Below, in pieces: positions 6,676 to 12,582 of a DNA stretch of 21,085 nt (positions within the stretch are counted from its first letter, which is position 1; each line of letters starts with the position of its first letter). The position numbers were made by a program, and so were the translations under genes. The notes under the pieces were generated by a model. The model did no database searches. It saw only the letters and a list, made by a program, of their open reading frames with translations, and was not told the DNA's origin. The stretch covers positions 1 through 21,085 of the forward strand of contig DFIA01000076.1 in the NCBI GenBank assembly GCA_002372015.1, read 5' to 3'. This DNA comes from Bacteroidales bacterium UBA3709 (GTDB taxonomy: Bacteria > Bacteroidota > Bacteroidia > Bacteroidales > UBA932).

Positions 6676-7692
6676 ATGAAGAATAATATACTTGTAATTG
6701 GCGGTGGTGCAGCTGGTTTAGAAGCTGCAGCTAATCTCGAAAGACTCGGATATAACATAATACTGATAGAGAGAGACAAACAGCTCGGAGGACATCTTGC
6801 CAAATGGGATCGCTTATTTCCAGATGGTTTGCCTGCGCAAGAAGTGTTAGATTCGCTTCTTGATAATATATCTAATGTAAAGTGTTTTACGGAAACCGAT
6901 ATTCAAGCAATCAATATATTGGATAAATCATTTAATGCCATACTCTCTAACGGAATCACCGTTTTGGCAGATGCTGTTCTAATGGCAAGTGGATTCGATA
7001 TATTTCCAGCTGCCAAAAAAGAAGAATACGGGTATGGAATATATGAGAATGTGATTACAAATCAAGACCTTGAACAAATGTTCAAGCAGCAGCAAAGCAT
7101 ATCTCCTATTCCTCGGGCCATTGGATTTGTACATTGCGTTGGTTCAAGAGATGAAAAAGCCGGCAATCCAGCCTGTTCCAAAGTTTGCTGCGCTACAGCC
7201 GTAAAGCAAGCCTGTGAAGTTAAAGAGCTATATCCCGATGCTGATGTGTACTGCTTTTATATGGATTTGAGGATGTTCGGAAGACGCTACGAAGATCTGT
7301 ACCTTAAAGCCCAAAAAAGTGGCGTTAGATTTATAAGAGGCCGAGTTAGCGAAGTGGCACAGACAGCAGACAACAGACTACTTGTAAAGGCAGAAGACAC
7401 ATTATCCAGTAAGCCTGTAAGAGTAAATCTGGATATGTTGGTACTGATGGCTGGCATGAGACCTTCCGAGGCTGGTCATAAGGTTGGTATTCAACTGAAT
7501 CTCACTACAGAAGATGATGGATTCTTTTCTGCAAAAGACGGAATGCTTTCGCTGCAAAAAAGTAAACTGCCCGGGCTTTTTTATGCAGGGGCCTGCACTG
7601 GCGCCAAAACATTGCCAGACACCCTTCACGAAGCAAGAAGTGCGGCTATGGAAATAGATAGATACATTAAAGAAAACTTTATCAAGAAATGA
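6676..7692 (+). CDS. Short HdrA-like FAD/[4Fe-4S] flavoprotein
   Basis: A 338-residue flavoprotein corresponding to the core of heterodisulfide reductase subunit A. The N-terminal dinucleotide fold shows VIGGGAAGLEAA (residues 7-18) ending in IERDKQLGGH. The HdrA-specific cysteine block runs C154VGSRDEKAGNPAC167SKVC171C172, expected to hold one [4Fe-4S] cluster. A C-terminal FAD motif reads GLFYAGACTGAKTLPDTLHE (about 300-319). It lacks the extra ferredoxin domains and selenocysteine/cysteine insert of long methanogen HdrA proteins, so it resembles the small QmoA and sHdrA types. Without the second flavin/ferredoxin module, classic electron bifurcation by this subunit alone is unlikely. Its TGA stop overlaps the next start (ATGA), implying translational coupling. 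Confidence 0.87.
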   Translation: MKNNILVIGGGAAGLEAAANLERLGYNIILIERDKQLGGHLAKWDRLFPDGLPAQEVLDSLLDNISNVKCFTETDIQAINILDKSFNAILSNGITVLADAVLMASGFDIFPAAKKEEYGYGIYENVITNQDLEQMFKQQQSISPIPRAIGFVHCVGSRDEKAGNPACSKVCCATAVKQACEVKELYPDADVYCFYMDLRMFGRRYEDLYLKAQKSGVRFIRGRVSEVAQTADNRLLVKAEDTLSSKPVRVNLDMLVLMAGMRPSEAGHKVGIQLNLTTEDDGFFSAKDGMLSLQKSKLPGLFYAGACTGAKTLPDTLHEARSAAMEIDRYIKENFIKK

Positions 7693-8015
7693 TAGATTTT
7701 GGTTTTGGCATCAGCCCGAGTTCTGGAATTAACCTCAACAATTCAGACAAAGATACATTCAGCAAACTTGCCAAAATGGAGCCGAATGTGCTAAAATGCA
7801 TGGCCTGTGGAAGTTGTACAGCTACCTGTACAGCAGGCGATTTCAAGACAACAAGCCTCAGAACAGCGATATTAAATCTGCAGAATGGCCTTAAAGACGA
7901 GGCGTTAGAAATACTCTCCGGATGTATGCTGTGCGGCAAATGCACTATGGTTTGTCCGAGAGGAATTAACACCCGCCACCTTATTCTGTCAATTAACAAG
8001 ATATACGGCAAATGA
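7689..8015 (+). CDS. HdrC-like double [4Fe-4S] subunit, small form (C2)
   Basis: A 108-residue dicluster ferredoxin-like protein with C37-x2-C40-x2-C43-x3-C47 and C79-x2-C82-x2-C85-x3-C89-P. In the first motif the residue after the last Cys is Thr rather than Pro. This is the length of compact HdrC subunits. It overlaps both neighbours by four bases (ATGA at 7689 and at 8012), so its production is coupled to the HdrA-like flavoprotein before it and the membrane protein after it. The arrangement suggests it is the electron link between those two. Being the second HdrC-like protein in the operon, it would pair with the HdrD half of the next gene just as C1 pairs with B1. Confidence 0.87.
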   Translation: MIDFGFGISPSSGINLNNSDKDTFSKLAKMEPNVLKCMACGSCTATCTAGDFKTTSLRTAILNLQNGLKDEALEILSGCMLCGKCTMVCPRGINTRHLILSINKIYGK

Positions 8016-9913
8016 TTACCCTATTGATTTCAGATACATTTAAGGCAGTTACTCCGGAAGAAATTATAGACAGATACCCTAACAGCTATAATCACTTTGT
8101 TCTGCCGTTTGTAATTGGTATTGTGTTCATTATCACTTATCTGCTAATAGGCTTGATAAGAATTTTGTATCACCTTACTCCTCAAGACAGAAAAAAGCTT
8201 TTAAAGTCTTTAGTAACCCCAAAGACTGCATGGAAGAATATTAAAGACATTGTATTAGACTGTCTGCTGCATACCAAAATATGGAAAAGAAAACCATTAC
8301 TTGGATATATGCACTCATCCATTGCATTCGGATGGTTTTTACTCATTGTCTTAGGACACATAGAATTGGCGCTGTTTGCCCCCCGCCATCTCAGTTCACT
8401 GTCAGAAGGCTCATTATACTACCCTATTTTCTATAGGTTCTTTATATGGATAAATCCTGCTCACGAAACTTTAAGAGGTGCCTTATTCTTTTTCCTGATG
8501 GATTTTGTACTACTGTATATACTCAGTGGAATAGCACTGGCCATGTTCAAAAGAGTACGCTCAATAGCCTTAGGCATGCGGCATACTACCAAGCCGAGTC
8601 TGGCAGATAGAGTTGCCTTGTATTCGTTATGGGCTATTTTTCCATTAAGGCTTCTGGCAGAAGGCTTTACAGCCGATCTGAGCGGTGGTAGTTTTCTTAC
8701 AACGCCTGTAAACATGCTCTTTAAAACATTCTTTGGCAATGGACTGAACTTTATGCCAACCTGGTGGTTATATTCTATATGTCTTGGGCTGTTCTTTGTA
8801 GCTATGCCTTTTTCGCGATACATGCACATTTTAACAGAACCCCTCCTCATACTATTCCGCAATGCAGGTCTCAAAGTCAGAAAACCGAGAAAAGGATTTG
8901 CAGAAGCCGAAATATATGCCTGTTCGAGTTGTGGGCTATGTATAGACGCCTGCCCTATGAATGTTCAGAAGAAAAATCTAAAATACTCTTCTGTATATTT
9001 CATACGTTTTTTAAGAAGGCATAACACGCGTAAGATCACTGAAATAGCAAACAAATGCCTAATGTGTGGCAAGTGTGCCGCAATCTGCCCGGTTGGAGTA
9101 GATTCTCCGGCCATAAGAAGAGCTCACAGAGAAACCCTGAACAATAAGACAGATTACGATTACTCATATCTAACCAATTACTCCCCACAATTTGCAACCC
9201 ATGAGCAAAATACGCCAACAACAAGTAAGATACTCTATTTTGCAGGCTGCATGAGCCACCTCACTCCTCGGATAATCAAGTCTGTAGAAACAATACTTAG
9301 GGCAGCAAAGTTAGATTTTGAGTTTATGGATAAAGATAAAGGAATCTGCTGTGGAAGGCCACTTATGCTTGCCGGAAAAACAGAAGCAGCATTAAAAACC
9401 ATAGAAGCCAATCGCCGAATAATAAAAGAGTCTGGATGCCACACCCTGCTTGTATCCTGCCCTATTTGTCTTAAAGTTTTCAAAGAAGAATATAAGCTAA
9501 GCGGAATAAGAATTCTTCACTATACTCAACTGATTAACGAGCTGATAAAAGACTCAAAACTGCATCTTTCAAAATCTGACTCCACAATGGTATATCACGA
9601 CCCATGCGAACTTGGAAGAGGTTGCGGCATATACCAGGAGCCTCGAACTGTACTGAATTGTATAGGTGTGCTAAAAAAAGCTAAGAAAGAAAGAGATGAA
9701 AGCGTTTGCTGCGGATATAGTCTGGGCAGTCTTACTTTAGATGAAAAAGAAAGAACTAAATTAGCCGAAAGTTGTGTAGATTCGTTGCTGGAAGAAAAGC
9801 CAGAGAGTATTATAACCGCCTGTCCTATGTGCTACCGAGCCATAAGAAGTAAGGCATCAGTTGCAGTAAAAGACTTTGCAGAAGCAGTATGCGAACATAT
9901 AGCAGATAAATAA
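8012..9913 (+). CDS. Membrane HdrE-HdrD-type fusion (b-type membrane domain plus two [4Fe-4S] motifs and two CCG domains)
   Basis: A 633-residue membrane-bound redox protein. Residues 1-290 hold about five hydrophobic segments (near 30-52, 105-122, 156-178, 201-217, 252-270) like HdrE, DsrM and nitrate reductase gamma. H101, H116, H151 and H272 (in GYMHSSIAFGW, LGHIEL and RYMHILTEP) are candidate heme b ligands. Residues 300-360 hold C304-x2-C307-x2-C310-x3-C314-P and C349-x2-C352-x2-C355-x3-C359-P. Two complete CCG motifs follow: C413/C446-C447/C483-x2-C486 and C532/C566-C567/C604-x2-C607. The layout combines HdrE with HdrD (or DsrM with DsrK), so it probably exchanges electrons between the menaquinone pool and a cytoplasmic HdrD-type site. 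No hydrogenase or formate dehydrogenase is encoded nearby. Substrate unknown; architecture well supported. Confidence 0.87.
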   Translation: MITLLISDTFKAVTPEEIIDRYPNSYNHFVLPFVIGIVFIITYLLIGLIRILYHLTPQDRKKLLKSLVTPKTAWKNIKDIVLDCLLHTKIWKRKPLLGYMHSSIAFGWFLLIVLGHIELALFAPRHLSSLSEGSLYYPIFYRFFIWINPAHETLRGALFFFLMDFVLLYILSGIALAMFKRVRSIALGMRHTTKPSLADRVALYSLWAIFPLRLLAEGFTADLSGGSFLTTPVNMLFKTFFGNGLNFMPTWWLYSICLGLFFVAMPFSRYMHILTEPLLILFRNAGLKVRKPRKGFAEAEIYACSSCGLCIDACPMNVQKKNLKYSSVYFIRFLRRHNTRKITEIANKCLMCGKCAAICPVGVDSPAIRRAHRETLNNKTDYDYSYLTNYSPQFATHEQNTPTTSKILYFAGCMSHLTPRIIKSVETILRAAKLDFEFMDKDKGICCGRPLMLAGKTEAALKTIEANRRIIKESGCHTLLVSCPICLKVFKEEYKLSGIRILHYTQLINELIKDSKLHLSKSDSTMVYHDPCELGRGCGIYQEPRTVLNCIGVLKKAKKERDESVCCGYSLGSLTLDEKERTKLAESCVDSLLEEKPESIITACPMCYRAIRSKASVAVKDFAEAVCEHIADK

Positions 9914-9922
9914 TAAATAGAT

Positions 9923-11209
9923 ATGGAAATACAACCCACCCGCTATCATCTGGAGAGCTGCCTAACCCACAGAGAGTTTGAAGACACCGGCTGGCTCATG
10001 GCAGACCCGCAAGACACCACGCCTTCTTTAATCAGAAGCATTTATCATAAAAAGCAGATAGAGTTTAAAGACTCTTCTTACGGACTATACAAATTTGCCG
10101 ATTGGTTGCCTATAACCAGAACACTCAGAGGTTCCTGCGCTCCAATTACATACAAAAGTGTAGGGCTCGCTAATAAATTGGGCTTAAAGAACTTATATAT
10201 TACATTCAGCGGATGGTGGCCGGAGATAGGAGCCACAATGCACACATGCTCATTTAAGGAAACAGAAGCATATTCAGTGTGCGGAAGGCTTACTGCAGAT
10301 AACAAGAGGATATTGGTTGTGGCATCTGCCGGCAATACTGCCAGAGCATTTGCACAAGTCTGCTCAGACAACAACATACCACTGGTAATTGCAATACCGG
10401 AAGACAACTTAAATGCTCTGTGGTTTAAAGAAAAGCTTAACAACTGCGTAAAAGTAATATGCTCGCCAAAGGGCAGCGATTACTACGATGCGATAGCCTT
10501 AGCGGCAAAACTCAATGCCTCCGATATGTTTATGGAAGAGGGAGGGGCTAAAAATGTAGCCAGACGCGATGGAATGGGCACAACCGTATTATCTGCCGCT
10601 CAATTTATCGGGCATATTCCAGACGCCTACTTTCAGGCAGTAGGAAGCGGCACTGGAACAATAGCGGCATACGAGGCCAATATCAGACTGATAAATGACG
10701 GAAGATTTGGAGATAATATCATGAAGCTCATTCCTTCTCAGAATGTACCGTTTACACCTATGTATGATGCATGGAAAGCAGGTAGCAGGAATTTACTGCC
10801 TATGGACGCAAACGAAGGCAGAACTAAGGCTTTGCAAATAAAAGCACCGGTTCTAAGCAATCGTAACCCCCCATATTCTATAGTTGGAGGCCTATACGAT
10901 GCACTTGTAGCATCCAATGGAGATTTTCAGAAAGTAACAAACGGAGAACTCACAGAAGCCTGCGATATGTTTGAAGAAGTGGAAGGTTCTGATATTTACT
11001 CCGCCGCAGGTGTAGCTGTTGTGAGTCTGATAAAAGCATTGGAGAAAGGGCAGGTAAGCCCAGAGCAGACAATAATGCTGAATATTACCGGTGGAGGCGA
11101 GAAACGCTTCAAAAAAGAGTTTAACTGCATAAATGCCCATGCAGATCTTATACTCTCACCGGAGTGCAGTACAACAGAAATAATTGAAAAAGTTACTGCG
11201 CTATTCTAA
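9923..11209 (+). CDS. Cysteate synthase-like PLP enzyme (threonine synthase superfamily)
   Basis: A 428-residue fold-type II PLP enzyme. The Schiff-base Lys is K112 in MHTCSFKETEAY, and the phosphate-binding loop is GSGTGT (241-246); SAGNTA (135-140) is the substrate-side loop. Threonine synthases normally read SFKDR at the Lys. Here the SFKETEAY form, the preceding ITFSGWWPEIGATMHTC block and FADWLPITRTL (about 58-68) fit my memory of cysteate synthase, which makes L-cysteate and phosphate from O-phosphoserine and sulfite. That enzyme serves coenzyme M synthesis in some methanogens and sulfonolipid synthesis in some Bacteroidota. It lies nine bases behind the Hdr-like genes, so it is very likely in the same transcript. 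A true threonine synthase remains possible and is the name many pipelines would give. Confidence 0.72.
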   Translation: MEIQPTRYHLESCLTHREFEDTGWLMADPQDTTPSLIRSIYHKKQIEFKDSSYGLYKFADWLPITRTLRGSCAPITYKSVGLANKLGLKNLYITFSGWWPEIGATMHTCSFKETEAYSVCGRLTADNKRILVVASAGNTARAFAQVCSDNNIPLVIAIPEDNLNALWFKEKLNNCVKVICSPKGSDYYDAIALAAKLNASDMFMEEGGAKNVARRDGMGTTVLSAAQFIGHIPDAYFQAVGSGTGTIAAYEANIRLINDGRFGDNIMKLIPSQNVPFTPMYDAWKAGSRNLLPMDANEGRTKALQIKAPVLSNRNPPYSIVGGLYDALVASNGDFQKVTNGELTEACDMFEEVEGSDIYSAAGVAVVSLIKALEKGQVSPEQTIMLNITGGGEKRFKKEFNCINAHADLILSPECSTTEIIEKVTALF

Positions 11210-11227
11210 GCATTATTTTGGCAAAGT

Positions 11228-11258
11228 ATTGCATATAACGGTAAAAATTGTATATTTG
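11228..11258 (+). promoter_or_regulatory. Promoter of rpmE2
   Basis: ATTG (11228-11231) is followed after exactly 19 bases by TATATTTG (11251-11258), an exact -7 box, with one mismatch in the -33 TTTG. Transcription would start near 11265, about 19 bases before the ATG. This gives rpmE2 its own strong promoter separate from the preceding operon. Confidence 0.6.
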
Positions 11259-11283
11259 CACCCCGAATTAAAATCATTTGCAA

Positions 11284-11529
11284 ATGAAAAAGTCTATACA
11301 TCCCGAAACCTACCGACTTGTAGCTTTCAAGGATATGTCTAACGAAGAGGTATTTATCACAAGAAGTTGTGAAGCTACCAGAGAGACAATCGAAATAGAT
11401 GGCCAGACCTACCCTTTGGTAAAGGTAGAAATATCTTCTTCATCCCATCCGTTTTATACTGGTAAGATGAAGCTCGTAGATACCGCAGGCCGCGTTGACA
11501 AGTTCTACAGCCGTTACAAGAAAAAGTAA
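11284..11529 (+). CDS. rpmE2: Ribosomal protein L31, type B (bL31B)
   Basis: An 81-residue component of the large ribosomal subunit. The sequence has the full type-B pattern: MKKSIHPETYRLVAFKDMSN at the start, a TRSCEATRETIEIDG middle, and SSSHPFYTGKMKLVDTAGRV towards the end, followed by DKFYSRYKKK. The cysteine pairs that hold zinc in type-A L31 are absent (a single Cys remains), so it is the zinc-free form. The frame stays open two codons upstream to a TTG at 11278, but the ATG at 11284 gives the standard N-terminus. It is flanked by its own promoter and a strong terminator, so it is a single-gene unit. Confidence 0.97.
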   Translation: MKKSIHPETYRLVAFKDMSNEEVFITRSCEATRETIEIDGQTYPLVKVEISSSSHPFYTGKMKLVDTAGRVDKFYSRYKKK

Positions 11530-11551
11530 CACTGCTAAAAGGTTGAAAGAT

Positions 11552-11588
11552 GAGGCTGACTAAAAAGTATTGGTCGGCCTCTTTTTTT
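11552..11588 (+). terminator. Rho-independent terminator of rpmE2
   Basis: GAGGCTGAC (11552-11560) and GTCGGCCTC (11573-11581) form a 9-base-pair stem with one T-G wobble around a 12-base loop, followed directly by seven T residues (11582-11588). It lies 23 bases after the rpmE2 stop codon. It is the clearest terminator in the window. Confidence 0.9.
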
Positions 11589-11646
11589 ATTTGCTCGCTT
11601 TTCCAGTAAATCATAAGAACACAGTCCTATTCTTACAGATTTTGTA

Positions 11647-11654
11647 TAAATTTG
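11647..11654 (+). promoter_or_regulatory. -7 promoter box before the DUF2400 gene
   Basis: TAAATTTG is an exact -7 match, placing transcription start near 11661, downstream of the rpmE2 terminator and upstream of both possible starts of the next gene. No clear -33 TTTG is present at 19-21 bases. Confidence 0.4.
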
Positions 11655-11738
11655 GATTGTTAAGAAAGATTTGTGCAGTTATGGGTAAGAAAACACAAGA
11701 GCTCTAATAAAAATCTCAGCGATAAAATAACACAAAGC

Positions 11739-12542
11739 ATGGATAAGCGCAAGGAGATAATTGCCAACATCAGGAAGATAGCCGCAAAGTACAACAATCC
11801 TGCATATTTTGTGGAAGATCCTATAGCCTTTCCAAAGCACTTCTTTTATTTGATGGAAGGAAAGCCGTGTTCTGACGAATATCCGGTGCCTAACGGCTAT
11901 AACGTAACACTCCAAGATGTGGAGATAGCCGCAGTGATAGCGGCCCATCTGGCCTGGGGCAGAAGAAATATGATAGTGAGAGATATAGCCAGAGCTATGG
12001 ATGAGATGCAATGGAAACCTTTTCAATACGTTATGGCCGGCAACTATCGCAGTGGCCAAGAAAGCCTTCACAGAACCATAAGATGGAGCGAGTTTGCAAT
12101 GATTTGTTCAAATCTTAAAGAGTTTTACACTCATAGCAATAGCCTTGAAAATCTTTCTCCTCAACAAATGAGAGTTCATATTTTCGGGCAAAAAGAAGAC
12201 AAGAATTGTGCAAATAAGAAAATCCACATGCTCAGACGATGGATGGTTAGAAACGATGGAATTGTAGATATTGGCATCTGGAAAACAGTCAGCCCAAAAG
12301 ATCTAATAATACCACTCGATGTGCATGTACATCAGACAGCCTTGGCTCTTGGCATTACCGAAAGGAAAGGAACGGATATCAGAACTGCTTTGGAAATCAC
12401 AGCCTTTCTAAAGGAGTGTTTTGCAGAAGACCCGTGTCTTGGAGACTTTGCTCTTTTTGCATATCCCGTAGCAAAAAGAGCAGAAAATATGCAAAGAAGC
12501 ATTCAACACAGAACAGAAGCAAGTAAACAGAAAAGAAGATAA
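11739..12542 (+). CDS. DUF2400 / TIGR02757-family protein
   Basis: A 267-residue soluble protein of a conserved, functionally uncharacterised family. Recognisable blocks are IAAKYNNPAYFVEDPIAFP (about residues 14-32), DVEIAAVIAAHLAWGRRNMI (about 61-80), then WMVRNDGIVDIGIWK and LIIPLDVHVHQTALALGI in the C-terminal third. The LDVHVHQTALALGI stretch recalls the helix bearing the catalytic Asp in HhH-GPD DNA glycosylases, a weak hint only. The frame extends upstream to a GTG at 11673, adding 22 basic residues. I chose the ATG at 11739 because the family starts shortly before this conserved block. The secreted M14 peptidase starts 40 bases downstream. No signal peptide or membrane segment. Confidence 0.82.
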   Translation: MDKRKEIIANIRKIAAKYNNPAYFVEDPIAFPKHFFYLMEGKPCSDEYPVPNGYNVTLQDVEIAAVIAAHLAWGRRNMIVRDIARAMDEMQWKPFQYVMAGNYRSGQESLHRTIRWSEFAMICSNLKEFYTHSNSLENLSPQQMRVHIFGQKEDKNCANKKIHMLRRWMVRNDGIVDIGIWKTVSPKDLIIPLDVHVHQTALALGITERKGTDIRTALEITAFLKECFAEDPCLGDFALFAYPVAKRAENMQRSIQHRTEASKQKRR

Positions 12543-12582
12543 CTCAGCTAATACTATACTGAACAAATACACATACAATTAT

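Noticed and set aside
4898..9913. Evidence for methanogenesis or an archaeal origin because of the Hdr-like genes
   Set aside because: Surrounding genes and promoter boxes are Bacteroidota-like; short HdrA and fused HdrE-HdrD forms are bacterial styles; no methanogenesis genes are present.
9923..11209. Plain threonine synthase call
   Set aside because: The Lys-motif region lacks SFKDR and neighbouring blocks fit cysteate synthase better; kept only as an alternative.
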